Assembly (NCBI GenBank): GCA_900470095.1 | Contig: UBZM01000004.1 | Span: 1 to 64,000 of the forward strand | DNA length: 64,000 nucleotides | DNA from: Hyphomicrobiales bacterium | GTDB taxonomy: Bacteria; Pseudomonadota; Alphaproteobacteria; Rhizobiales; Beijerinckiaceae | Direction: 5' to 3' | Shown here: one piece after another, positions 26,247 through 35,364 of the stretch | How positions within the stretch are numbered: position 1 is the first letter of the stretch | Layout of the letters: each line of letters starts with the position of its first letter | Program-made: the position numbers and the translations under genes | Notes under the pieces: model-generated | What the model saw: only the letters and a program-made list of their open reading frames with translations | What the model was told of the DNA's origin: nothing | Databases searched by the model: none

Positions 26247-28160
26247 ATGGGACGTATTTGCCAAGGCGCGCTTGGCCGCGCCGCCCTATGCCTTTTCATT
26301 GCATGGACAGGCACCGCATCTGCGGCGGATTTCAAGGAACCTGCGGCCCTCGCCGGGCTCGTGAAGGACGGCAAGCTCCCACCGGTCGAGAAACGGCTGC
26401 CCGAAAAGCCGCTTGTCCTCAAACCGGTCGAGAAATCCGGCAAGTACGGCGGCACCTGGCGGCAGGCCCTGATGGGTGGAAGCGACTCCCTGATCGAGCG
26501 CTCGATCGGCTACACCCGCCTGGTGCGCTGGAACCCGGCCTGGTCCGAAGTGGTTCCCGATGTCGCCGAGAAGATCGACATCAATCCCGAGGGCACCGAA
26601 TACGTCTTTCATCTGCGCAAGGGCATGCGCTGGTCCGACGGCGCCCCCTTCACCGCCGACGACATCATGTTCTGGTATCAGGACGTGCTGATGAACAAGG
26701 AGCTGACGCCGGCTGTGCCGCGTTGGCTCAGGAGCGGCAGCGATCCCGTCATCGTTGAGAAGATCGACGACAGCACCGTGAGATTCCGCTTCAGCGGCCC
26801 CAACGGCATGCTGCTCGAGAACATGGCAACGACATTCGGCTCCGATATCCTCGCCGCGGCGCCGGCGCACTACCTCAAGCAGTTCCACAAGAAGTACAAT
26901 CCCGACGGTATCGACAAGCTGGTCGCCGAGGCGAAGGCGGCGAACTGGTCTGCCCTCTTCCTGAACAAGACGAGCTTCCCCGGCCGCTGGCGCAATACAG
27001 GGCGACCGGTGCTCGATCCATGGAAGCTGACCGTGCCCTATGGCGGCACCACTCAGGTCGTGCTGGAGCGCAATCCCTACTATTTCAAGGTCGACCCGAA
27101 CGGGCAGCAACTGCCCTATATCGACCGCGTCACCTTCGACATCATGGGCGACCAGCAGGCGATCGTCCTGAAGGCGATCAATGGCGAGCTCGACATGCAG
27201 AACCAGCGCCTGAACGGGCTGGAGACGCGGATCGTGCTGGCCCAGAACCGCGAGCGCAGCGGCTACCGTCTCTTCAAGGCGCAGCCTGCCTGGTCGAACG
27301 CGATGTGCATCGCCCTCAACCAGACCAGCAAGAACCCGGTGCTGCGCGAGATCTTTCGCAAGAAGGAGTTCCGCGTCGGCCTCTCGCTCGCGATCAACCG
27401 GGAGGAGCTCAACGACCTGATCTATGCCGGGCAATCGCAGCCCTATCAGGCGGCTCCGCGTCCGGGCACGGCGCTCTATGACGAGCAAATGGCGACGCAA
27501 TACACCAAGTACGATCCCAAGGCTGCCAACGAGATGCTGGACAAGACCGGCTTCAGCAAGCGCGATGCGCAGAGCTTCCGGCTCGGCCCCGACGGCAAGC
27601 GCATCTCCTTTGCCATCGATGCCGCAACCTCGCGGCGCTACCAGATCGATGCGCTGGAACTCGTCCGCAAATACTGGGCGGCGGTCGGCGTTGAGATGCA
27701 GGTGCGCGCGGTCGAGGAATCCTTCGCCTTTGCCCGGATGCTTGCCAATGAACAGGATGGCCTCGTCTGGATCGGCGGCGGCGGGTACGATTTCCTCGGC
27801 CTGCTCGATCCGAAATGGTACTTCCCCTATGAGAACCAGGCGGCCTTCGCCTCGGCCTGGGGTATCTATTTCCAGAACCCGAACGATCCGAACGCCGAAG
27901 AGCCGCCTGAGCACGTCAAGAAGCAGCAGGCTCTCTACGTCCAGATGCAGAAGACACCTGGCGCGACCGGCCAGTTCGCGGTGATGAAGCAGATCCTCGA
28001 GATCACGCGCGACCAGTTCTACGTCATCGGCACCAATATGGAGGCCGACAATTACGGCGTCGTGAAGAACAACATGCGCAACGTCCCGGAGGTGATGCCG
28101 GACACGTTCTTCTACATGACGCCGGGGCCGACCAATCCCGAGCAGTATTTCTACGAATGA
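26247..28160 (+). CDS. ABC transporter substrate-binding protein, family 5 (Dpp/Opp type)
   Basis: A 637-residue periplasmic protein with signal peptide (ALCLFIAWTGTASA, cleavage near residue 27) and the SBP_bac_5 fold: KSGKYGGTWRQAL, FHLRKGMRWSDGAPFTADDI, and a C-terminal domain with LGPDGKRISFAID. At 637 residues it is longer than dipeptide-binding proteins, and the KYGGTWR-type N terminus is common in members serving oligosaccharides. GGAGGAAG precedes the ATG. It is the first gene of an operon with two permeases, two ATPases, an IolB-like isomerase and a GH39 enzyme, so the ligand is probably a glycoside (inference). Confidence 0.9.
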   Translation: MGRICQGALGRAALCLFIAWTGTASAADFKEPAALAGLVKDGKLPPVEKRLPEKPLVLKPVEKSGKYGGTWRQALMGGSDSLIERSIGYTRLVRWNPAWSEVVPDVAEKIDINPEGTEYVFHLRKGMRWSDGAPFTADDIMFWYQDVLMNKELTPAVPRWLRSGSDPVIVEKIDDSTVRFRFSGPNGMLLENMATTFGSDILAAAPAHYLKQFHKKYNPDGIDKLVAEAKAANWSALFLNKTSFPGRWRNTGRPVLDPWKLTVPYGGTTQVVLERNPYYFKVDPNGQQLPYIDRVTFDIMGDQQAIVLKAINGELDMQNQRLNGLETRIVLAQNRERSGYRLFKAQPAWSNAMCIALNQTSKNPVLREIFRKKEFRVGLSLAINREELNDLIYAGQSQPYQAAPRPGTALYDEQMATQYTKYDPKAANEMLDKTGFSKRDAQSFRLGPDGKRISFAIDAATSRRYQIDALELVRKYWAAVGVEMQVRAVEESFAFARMLANEQDGLVWIGGGGYDFLGLLDPKWYFPYENQAAFASAWGIYFQNPNDPNAEEPPEHVKKQQALYVQMQKTPGATGQFAVMKQILEITRDQFYVIGTNMEADNYGVVKNNMRNVPEVMPDTFFYMTPGPTNPEQYFYE

Positions 28161-28240
28161 GACCCGCGCTCAGCTGATGGATCTGGGGCCCTCGATCGGC
28201 TCCAGGCCCTCCCCTCGATCCGAATGCGCTGGAGGCTGCG

Positions 28241-29227
28241 ATGCTTCGCTACGTGCTGCGACGGCTCGTCTATACGTTCGCGACGCTCGCGGCCGTCTCG
28301 GTTGTCGCCTTTCTGGTGATCCAATTGCCGCCAGGCGACTTCCTGACCTCGTTCAGTGCCAAGTTTGCCGAACAGGGCGGCGCCCTCGACAGTGACGCGC
28401 TGACGGCGCTGAAGCTGCGCTACGGCCTCGACCAGCCTTGGTATGTGCAATACTGGCTCTGGATCTCCGGCATCCTGTTTCGCGGCGATTTCGGCGAGTC
28501 CTTCGAGTGGAACAAGCCGGTCTCCGAGCTGATGTGGGACCGGTTTGGAATGACCGTCCTGCTCTCCGGCATCACGCTCATCGTCACCTGGATCGTCGCG
28601 CTGCCGATCGGCATCTACAGCGCGGTCCGGCGCTATTCCTGGCTCGACTATGTCGTGACCTTCCTCGGCTTCCTGGGCCTCGCTGTGCCGAGCTTCCTGC
28701 TGGCGCTCGCACTGATGTACGTATTCTCGCGCTATTTCGGGATGAGCGTCAGCGGGCTGTTCTCGCCAGCCTATGTCAACGCCGAGTGGAGCCTCGCCAA
28801 GGTCGGCGACCTCGCCATGCATCTGTGGCTGCCGGTCTTCGTCCTGGCGACGCATGGCACCGCGGCCCTGATCCGGGTGATGCGCGCCAATCTGATCGAC
28901 GAGCTCTACAAGCCCTATGTCCAGACCGCACGCGCCAACGGCCTCGGCGAAATGGAGCTGCTGTTCAAGTACCCGGTCAGGGTTGCGCTCAATCCGTTCA
29001 TCTCGACCATCGGCTGGGTGCTGCCCAATCTCGTCTCGGGCGCGATCGTCACCTCGGTGGTGATGAGCCTGCCGACCGCCGGGCCGCTTCTGCTGTCCGC
29101 GCTGCTGGCACAGGACATGTACCTCGCCGGCAGCTTCATCCTGATGCTGAGCGCGCTCACCGTCATTGGCACCCTGATCTCCGACCTCCTGCTCGCGTGG
29201 CTCGATCCGCGCGTGCGCTACGCGTGA
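28241..29227 (+). CDS. ABC transporter permease, DppB type
   Basis: A 328-residue inner-membrane subunit with six helices. It begins MLRYVLRRLVYTFATLAAVS, the usual DppB/OppB start, and carries the cytoplasmic coupling-helix region RANLIDELYKPYVQTARANG preceding the EAA loop. GGAGG precedes the ATG. It follows the binding protein by about 80 bases and is followed after seven bases by the second permease. It would form the channel with the DppC-type partner. Confidence 0.92.
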   Translation: MLRYVLRRLVYTFATLAAVSVVAFLVIQLPPGDFLTSFSAKFAEQGGALDSDALTALKLRYGLDQPWYVQYWLWISGILFRGDFGESFEWNKPVSELMWDRFGMTVLLSGITLIVTWIVALPIGIYSAVRRYSWLDYVVTFLGFLGLAVPSFLLALALMYVFSRYFGMSVSGLFSPAYVNAEWSLAKVGDLAMHLWLPVFVLATHGTAALIRVMRANLIDELYKPYVQTARANGLGEMELLFKYPVRVALNPFISTIGWVLPNLVSGAIVTSVVMSLPTAGPLLLSALLAQDMYLAGSFILMLSALTVIGTLISDLLLAWLDPRVRYA

Positions 29228-29234
29228 GGCGTCG

Positions 29235-30368
29235 ATGACCGATCTCGCCGCTCCCATCGCCGCCGCAGTGCCTGCCGGCCGCAAGCTCGCCGAGACCGGC
29301 CAATGGGCGCTGATCTTCCGGCGCTTCCGCCGGCACAGGCTCGCCTATGCCAGCGCCTTCGTCGTGCTCGGCATCTATCTCGTCGCGCTCTTCGCCGAGT
29401 TCGTCGCGCCGTTCTCGGCCAATACCTACAACGCCCGCTACACCTATGGGCCGCCTCAGCCGCTGCAGTTCTTCGGCCGCGATGCCGGCGGCGAGCTGCG
29501 CTTCATGTATGTCAACGGCTACAAGATGAGCTTCGACCCTGTGGCGTTGAAGCGGAGCTTCGTGGTTGACCAGAACTCGGTCAATCCGGTCGTGTTCTTC
29601 GCCAGGGGAGAGCCTTATCATCTCTTCGGCCTGATCCCGTGGGACCGTCACCTGATCGGCCCCGCCGACCCGTCGCAGCCGATGTATCTGTGGGGAGCCG
29701 ACAGGCTGGGCCGAGACGTGCTGTCGCGAACCATCCACGGCGCGCGCATATCGATGTCGATCGGCCTCGTCGGCGTTGCGATCAGCCTGTTCCTCGGCCT
29801 GCTGCTGGGAGGCATGTCGGGCTATTACGGCGGGTGGATCGATGAGGTTGTGCAGCGCAGCATCGACTTCCTGAAGTCGATCCCGACCATCCCGCTCTGG
29901 ATGGGGCTCGCTGCCGCGGTACCGGCCAATATGGACCCGCTGCTGGTCTATCTCTGGATCACCATCATCCTCTCGCTGATCGGCTGGACGGACCTGGCGC
30001 GCGTGGTGCGCGGGCGCTTCCTCTCGCTGCGCACCGAGGACTTCGTGCTCGCAGCGCGGCTCGACGGCTGCAGCAAGCAACGCGTGATCTGGCGGCACAT
30101 GGTGCCCTCCTTCACCAGCCATATCGTCGCCTCGGTGACGCTGGCGATCCCGAGCATGATCCTTGCCGAGACGGCGCTCTCCTTCCTCGGCATCGGCCTG
30201 AAGGATCCCGTCGTGAGCTGGGGCGTGCTGCTCAAGGATGCCCAGAGCATCCTGGCGCTGACCACCGCGCCCTGGCTGCTCGCGCCCGGCGCGGCCGTGG
30301 TCGTCGCTGTGCTCGCCCTCAACTTCCTCGGCGATGGAATTCGCGATGCGGCCGATCCCTATGCTTGA
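29235..30368 (+). CDS. ABC transporter permease, DppC type
   Basis: A 377-residue partner permease. The conserved GADRLGRDVLSRTIHGARIS and the EAA-type loop (VLAARLDGCSKQRVIWRHMVP) are present. A periplasmic loop of about 100 residues after the first helix (PQPLQFFGRDAGGELRF onward) is larger than in dipeptide systems and typical of sugar-linked members. Its end overlaps the start of the first ATPase by eight bases. Confidence 0.92.
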   Translation: MTDLAAPIAAAVPAGRKLAETGQWALIFRRFRRHRLAYASAFVVLGIYLVALFAEFVAPFSANTYNARYTYGPPQPLQFFGRDAGGELRFMYVNGYKMSFDPVALKRSFVVDQNSVNPVVFFARGEPYHLFGLIPWDRHLIGPADPSQPMYLWGADRLGRDVLSRTIHGARISMSIGLVGVAISLFLGLLLGGMSGYYGGWIDEVVQRSIDFLKSIPTIPLWMGLAAAVPANMDPLLVYLWITIILSLIGWTDLARVVRGRFLSLRTEDFVLAARLDGCSKQRVIWRHMVPSFTSHIVASVTLAIPSMILAETALSFLGIGLKDPVVSWGVLLKDAQSILALTTAPWLLAPGAAVVVAVLALNFLGDGIRDAADPYA

Positions 30369-31443
30369 GCGCATGTCAGCTCTTCCGGTGACTGCCGTGG
30401 CACAGCCTGAGCCACTGGTCACCGTGCGGGACCTCAAGGTCCAGATCGGCACCGATGACGGCCTCGTACGCGCGGTCGACGGCGTCACCTTCGACGTGCC
30501 GCGCGGCCGCACGCTTTGCCTCGTCGGAGAATCCGGCTCGGGCAAGAGCATTACCGGCCGGGCCCTGATGAACCTGCTGCCGCCGAGCGGGCGCATTGCC
30601 GCCGGCCGCATCACCTATACCGACCGCGCAGGCGAGGCGATCGACATCGGCGCGCTCGATCCACGCGGTCGACAGATCCGCGGGCTGCGCGGCAAGGACA
30701 TCTCGCTGATCTCGCAGGAGCCGATGGCCGCGCTCTCGCCGGTCCATACGATCGGCCAGCAGCTCGTGCCTGTGATCCGTCGTCATCTCGGCCTCTCCAG
30801 GCGCGAGGCCGAGGCGCGGGCTGTCGAAATGCTCGGCCGTGTCGGCATTCCCAAACCAGCGGAGCGGCTGGGCAATTATCCATTCGAATTCTCCGGCGGC
30901 ATGCGCCAGCGCGTCTGCATAGCGCTCGCTCTCTCCTGCCAGCCGCGCCTCCTGATCGCCGATGAGCCGACCACTGCGCTCGACGTCACCACGCAGGCCA
31001 ATATCATCGACCTCTTGCAGGAACTGCAGCGCGAATACGGGCTCTCGATCCTGTTCATCACCCATGATCTCGGCGTCGTCGCCGAGATCGCCGACGATGT
31101 CGCGGTGATGTATCTCGGTAGGATCGTCGAGCGCGGCACGGTTGACGAGATTTTCGCCGATCCGCGCCATCCCTACACGCAGGCCTTGCTGAAATCGGTA
31201 CCGCGCCTCGGCGCCGGAAGACATACCCGCCTCGCCGCCATTCGCGGCATGGTGCCCTCGCCTTTCGATCGGCCGGCCGGCTGCGATTTCCGTCCGCGCT
31301 GCGACCTCGCGATCAAGGGCCTTTGCGAGATCGAGGACCCCGGCACGATCACGCTCGGGCCGCGGCGCGACGTCCGCTGCGTGCTCCAGCGCACTCCATC
31401 AACAGATTCGGTGGTGACGGAGCGGAGCACCAGCCATGCTTGA
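30361..31443 (+). CDS. ABC transporter ATP-binding protein, DppD type
   Basis: A 360-residue ATPase with Walker A GESGSGKS, signature FSGGMRQR, Walker B LLIADEPT and the C-terminal oligopeptide-transporter domain with a [10 protein letters not shown] cysteine cluster that binds an Fe-S centre in related DppD/OppD proteins. Two ATGs (30361 and 30373) are possible starts; the first overlaps the permease stop. It overlaps the next ATPase gene by eight bases, showing a polycistronic message. Confidence 0.92.
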   Translation: MLERMSALPVTAVAQPEPLVTVRDLKVQIGTDDGLVRAVDGVTFDVPRGRTLCLVGESGSGKSITGRALMNLLPPSGRIAAGRITYTDRAGEAIDIGALDPRGRQIRGLRGKDISLISQEPMAALSPVHTIGQQLVPVIRRHLGLSRREAEARAVEMLGRVGIPKPAERLGNYPFEFSGGMRQRVCIALALSCQPRLLIADEPTTALDVTTQANIIDLLQELQREYGLSILFITHDLGVVAEIADDVAVMYLGRIVERGTVDEIFADPRHPYTQALLKSVPRLGAGRHTRLAAIRGMVPSPFDRPAGCDFRPRCDLAIKGLCEIEDPGTITLGPRRDVRCVLQRTPSTDSVVTERSTSHA

Positions 31444-32500
31444 TCGCGCGCAAATGTCCCCGGATATCCTGCTCGAGGTGCGGGGCCTGACCAAGGTCTT
31501 CAAGCCGCGCAAGACGCTGTTCCAGCGCAAGACCTCAAATCCGATCCGGGCCGTCGACGATGTCTCCTTCGAGATCAGGCAGGGCGAGACGCTCGGCCTC
31601 GTCGGCGAATCCGGCTGCGGCAAGTCGACGGTGACGCGCTTGCTGCTCGGCATCCACGAGCCCAGCGCGGGCACGATGCGCTATCGCAAGAAGGATGGCG
31701 GCAGTGTCGATCTCGACCAGCTCTCCGAGAACGAGCGGCTGGCCTATTGCACCGACCTGCGCATCGTTTTCCAGGACCCGCAATCCTCGCTGAACCCACG
31801 CTTGCAGGTGCGCGACATTGTCGGCGAGGTGCTGAAGGTCAATCGGCTCGTCCCGCCCGACCAGATCGAAGCGACCGTCCGGGACCTGCTCGCCAAGGTC
31901 GGTCTCAGGCCCGAATACGCGCGGCGCTATCCGCACGCCTTCTCCGGCGGCGAGCGTCAGCGCGTGGGCATCGCCCGGGCGCTCGCAACGCGTCCGCGCC
32001 TCGTCGTACTCGATGAGGCGGTCTCGGCGCTCGATGTCAGCGTTCGAGCGCAGACTCTCAACCTCCTACGCGATCTTCAGGAGGAATTCGGGCTGACCTA
32101 TCTCTTCGTCAGCCACGATCTCAGCGTCATCGAGTACATCTGTGACCGTGTCGTCGTGATGTATGTCGGCCAGGTGGTCGAGGTCGCGCCCTCGGACAGG
32201 CTCTTCGCCAAGCCGCTCCATCCCTACACCGAGGCGCTGCTCTCGGCCCTGCCGATCCCCGATCCGGCGCAGCGCCGGCAGGGGCGGCGCATCCGCCTGC
32301 CCGGCGAGGTCGCCGATCCCGCCAATCGCCCCTCCGGCTGCGCCTTCCATCCGCGCTGCCGCTTCGCCACCGAAACCTGCCGCACCACGCCGCCGCCCCT
32401 GCGCGATTTCGGTGGCCGCAGCGTCGCCTGTCACCACGCCGAACAACTCTCGCTCAACGGCGTCGAATCCATCCAACCCGGACAAGCCGCTCATGCCTAA
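31436..32500 (+). CDS. ABC transporter ATP-binding protein, DppF type
   Basis: A 354-residue second ATPase with Walker A GESGCGKS, signature FSGGERQR, Walker B LVVLDEAVSALD (DEA in place of DEP, common in DppF) and a C-terminal CAFHPRCRFA segment. It would pair with the DppD-type subunit. Its stop overlaps the start of the isomerase gene (ATGCCTAA), so transporter and enzyme are translationally linked. Confidence 0.92.
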   Translation: MLDRAQMSPDILLEVRGLTKVFKPRKTLFQRKTSNPIRAVDDVSFEIRQGETLGLVGESGCGKSTVTRLLLGIHEPSAGTMRYRKKDGGSVDLDQLSENERLAYCTDLRIVFQDPQSSLNPRLQVRDIVGEVLKVNRLVPPDQIEATVRDLLAKVGLRPEYARRYPHAFSGGERQRVGIARALATRPRLVVLDEAVSALDVSVRAQTLNLLRDLQEEFGLTYLFVSHDLSVIEYICDRVVVMYVGQVVEVAPSDRLFAKPLHPYTEALLSALPIPDPAQRRQGRRIRLPGEVADPANRPSGCAFHPRCRFATETCRTTPPPLRDFGGRSVACHHAEQLSLNGVESIQPGQAAHA

Positions 32501-33323
32501 GCACGTTCGAGACAGCGACAATGCCAACAAGGCGATCGTCACCGACGACCCCGCCCTGCCGCATGTCTATTTCAATCTCCTGAAGCTCAAACCGGGAGAT
32601 GCGCTGGAGCAAACCCTGCGCAAGCATGAAAGCGTCTATGTCGTGCTCTCGGGCACGGTCGACATCATCGTCGATAGCCAGCGCTTTGCGGGTGTGGGGC
32701 GGCGGCGCGACATCTGGTCGGGCGAAGCGGATTCCGTCTATGCGCCGGTCGGGAGCGCAATACGGATCGAGAACGGCGGCGGGCCAGCCGAAATCGCCGT
32801 CGCCGGCGGCCTCCACGACACCAAGTTGAAGCCCTTCCGGATCGCCCCGGACGAGGTCTCCATGGTCGATGTCGGCTCGCCGGAGACCCATAGCCGCCGT
32901 CGCATCTTCCACATTCTCGGCCAGAACGGCGAGGGCCGCGCCGGCAATCTCCTGGTCAGCGAACTCTATGCCGATCCCGGCTGCTGGTCGGGCTATCCCC
33001 CGCACAAGCACGATGCCGACCGCGAGGGCGAGACGGCCCATGACGAACTCTACCATTACCGCTACGACCCAGGGACGGGCTTCGGCGCTCAGATCATCTA
33101 TGCCGACGGCAAGGCCGAGTGCTTCATGGTCCAGGATCGCGACACGATCCTCGTCGACAAGGGCTATCACCCAACCGTCACCTCGCCCGGCCATCGCTGC
33201 TACATCTTCACAATCCTGGTCGGAAAGACGAGCCGCGGGCTGGTTCAGCATTTTGATGATCGACACGCCCATCTGATGGCGGCGATCCCCGGCATCCAGT
33301 CGATGCGCGACAAGTTCAAGTGA
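32493..33323 (+). CDS. IolB/KduI-family sugar acid isomerase
   Basis: A 276-residue cytosolic double-cupin protein similar to 5-deoxy-glucuronate isomerase IolB. The metal-binding set is visible: YPPHKHDAD (His171, His173), Glu185 in HDELYHYR and His226 in KGYHPTVTSPGH. In inositol catabolism IolB isomerises 5-deoxy-glucuronate; the fold-related KduI isomerises unsaturated-uronate products. No other iol gene is present here, so I do not use the symbol. Overlap with the ATPase gene and the GH39 gene downstream suggest it acts on the imported sugar or its breakdown product. Confidence 0.82.
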   Translation: MPKHVRDSDNANKAIVTDDPALPHVYFNLLKLKPGDALEQTLRKHESVYVVLSGTVDIIVDSQRFAGVGRRRDIWSGEADSVYAPVGSAIRIENGGGPAEIAVAGGLHDTKLKPFRIAPDEVSMVDVGSPETHSRRRIFHILGQNGEGRAGNLLVSELYADPGCWSGYPPHKHDADREGETAHDELYHYRYDPGTGFGAQIIYADGKAECFMVQDRDTILVDKGYHPTVTSPGHRCYIFTILVGKTSRGLVQHFDDRHAHLMAAIPGIQSMRDKFK

Positions 33324-33394
33324 GAGCCAAGCGCGCCATCCCATCACATTAGCCGGCAACTCACCTTCATCCGCCTCTCTGCGAAGGATCCGTC

Positions 33395-35233
33395 ATGTCC
33401 GATACGACCCGCATCCGCGTCGACCTCTCAGCTCCGACGCAAGCCTTCCGGCGCTTCTGGCGCAGCACCGGTTTTTCGCCGGGCGAATTGCTGCTGGAGC
33501 CGGAAATGGCGCAGACGCTGGCCTATGTCGGCGGCGTGCCCAATCGCGGCATCGAATACATGCGCGTGCACTACATGCTCGACCTCGTCACAGCGTCCGC
33601 CTTCGGCAGCTACGACTGGTCGCGGCTCGATGCGGCACTCGACATCATGCTGGAGCACCGTATCCGCCCATTCCTCGAGCTGATGGGCAACCCCTCCTAC
33701 ATCTACACTGACTTCAACGACGTGAAGCAGGCGCATCACTGGCGCGACTTCATCACCGAACTGGCTCAGCGCTACAGCACACGCTATGGCGCTGACGAAC
33801 CGCGGCAATGGTATTTCGAAACCTGGAACGAGCCCGATATCTGGTGGAAGCTCGGTGGCGAGATCGGCTTCAACAACTACTATGATGCCTGCTCGGAGGC
33901 GCTGAAGGCGGTCGATCCCGCGCTCAAGCTCGGCGGCCCCGGCGTCGCGCGGCGCATCCCGCCGATCTTCAAATCCTTCCTGGCCCATTGCGACACCGGC
34001 ACGAACCTCTTCACCGGGGAGACTGGCGTCAGACTCGATTTCATCTCGGTCCATGAGAAGGGCGCCAAGAAACACGCCGAGGATCTCACCCCGAACAGCC
34101 TCTCCATCGTCCGGCACGAGATGATGGCGGTCGACTACATCCGCGAGCACCACCCGCGCTTCGCCGCCCTTCCCTTCATCAACGACGAATGCGACCCGCA
34201 GATCGGCTGGAATCTCTACCATACCTGGCATGGCATGCCCTATTTCGCCGGGCTGGCCGCCAAGATCATCGATCAGCACCAGCGACTGATGGTCGATGCC
34301 GAGGGCGTCGACTACGAAATACTCAGCAACGACAATGGCTTCGTCGGCCATTGGGGGCACCGCACGCATCTGACCTATTTCGGCAGCCGCCCGGTCCGCG
34401 CCGCGCAGGCCGAACACAAGACCGATATTGGCGCCCTGGAAGCCAGGCAGGCCAATCCCGAACCGTTCGAGCTGATCAAGAAGCCGGCGCTCAGCGTCAT
34501 GGAACTGCTGGGACTGCTGAGCGAACGGCGCATCGCCCTCGGCAACCAGGGGCTCGATCCGGATCGCAGCGGCCTGGGCGCCATGGCGACCGCGCTCGGC
34601 CACGAGAACGAGACGTCCGGGGCAACCGTGCTGCTCTATAACAGCGTCGACCGCATCTGGCAGTCCGGTGAGAGCAAGGCCGAGATCGACTTCGCCGGCC
34701 TCCAGCCGGGAGCCTACGCACTCGCCACGTTCCGGATTGCTCATGGCAAGGGCGACCCCTTCACCGTCTGGGAGGATCTCGGCGCGCCCGATCTGCCGAA
34801 CCCGGCCGAGCTGGAGGCGATGCGACTCGCCCAGGAGCCAGCACTGACAATCGAGCATCTCCAGATTGGCGGGGCACAGACGAGCTGCACGCTGCCGCTT
34901 GACATGCCCCTGCCTTCGGTCGCGCTCGTCGCCCTGGTGCGGCGCGATGGCGAGGTGCCTCAGGCGCCGATAGGGCTGAAAGCGCGCCGCTTCGGCGGCC
35001 TCAACGGCCGCAGCAACACTGTGCTGTTCTGGGAGCCCGCAGTGCATGGCAGCGTGCAGTTCTTCGACGTGCTCTGGAGCGCGACGGAGAACGGGCCGTG
35101 GCAGGTCATCAACCCGGTCGGGTTGCTGTCGAGCGTTTACCTGCATGCGACCCAATCAGAGGGGCATTACCGCGTCAGGGCGCGGGACCTGTTCGGCCGG
35201 ACCAGCCAGGAGTCGACGACGATCAAGGCCTGA
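33395..35233 (+). CDS. Glycoside hydrolase family 39-like enzyme
   Basis: A 612-residue protein with a (beta/alpha)8 catalytic domain to about residue 400 and a C-terminal beta-sandwich. The acid/base is Glu146 in FETWNEPDIWW and the nucleophile Glu265 in FINDECDPQIGW, as expected for clan GH-A family 39. Known activities there include beta-xylosidase and alpha-L-iduronidase. It has no signal peptide, so it would cleave an imported oligosaccharide in the cytosol. AAGGA precedes the ATG. It closes the LacI-flanked operon; substrate specificity is open. Confidence 0.82.
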   Translation: MSDTTRIRVDLSAPTQAFRRFWRSTGFSPGELLLEPEMAQTLAYVGGVPNRGIEYMRVHYMLDLVTASAFGSYDWSRLDAALDIMLEHRIRPFLELMGNPSYIYTDFNDVKQAHHWRDFITELAQRYSTRYGADEPRQWYFETWNEPDIWWKLGGEIGFNNYYDACSEALKAVDPALKLGGPGVARRIPPIFKSFLAHCDTGTNLFTGETGVRLDFISVHEKGAKKHAEDLTPNSLSIVRHEMMAVDYIREHHPRFAALPFINDECDPQIGWNLYHTWHGMPYFAGLAAKIIDQHQRLMVDAEGVDYEILSNDNGFVGHWGHRTHLTYFGSRPVRAAQAEHKTDIGALEARQANPEPFELIKKPALSVMELLGLLSERRIALGNQGLDPDRSGLGAMATALGHENETSGATVLLYNSVDRIWQSGESKAEIDFAGLQPGAYALATFRIAHGKGDPFTVWEDLGAPDLPNPAELEAMRLAQEPALTIEHLQIGGAQTSCTLPLDMPLPSVALVALVRRDGEVPQAPIGLKARRFGGLNGRSNTVLFWEPAVHGSVQFFDVLWSATENGPWQVINPVGLLSSVYLHATQSEGHYRVRARDLFGRTSQESTTIKA

Positions 35234-35310
35234 GCCGATCCCTCACCTGAGAAGGAAGAGCTTCGATCCCTGCGGCGTGCCAAACCGGCCGCTGCGCCAG
35301 AACGCCCACT

Positions 35311-35346
35311 GACACCGACCGCGGCACAATACGCGCGGTCGGCGTC
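35311..35346. terminator. Hairpin between convergent GH39 and AraC genes
   Basis: CCGACCGCG (35315-35323) pairs with CGCGGTCGG (35334-35342) over a 10-base loop. A further GAC/GTC pair extends the stem to 13 positions with one mismatch. Lying between two convergent 3' ends, it may serve as a bidirectional terminator, though no T-run follows. Confidence 0.45.
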
Positions 35347-35364
35347 GGCATCGCCAAGCCGCGC

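Noticed and set aside
26286..27914. 542-codon minus-strand open frame opposite the family 5 binding protein
   Set aside because: Antisense shadow in GC-rich DNA; the plus strand has a signal peptide and clear SBP_bac_5 motifs.
33428..35155. 575-codon minus-strand open frame opposite the GH39 gene
   Set aside because: No family features; the plus strand carries both catalytic Glu motifs.
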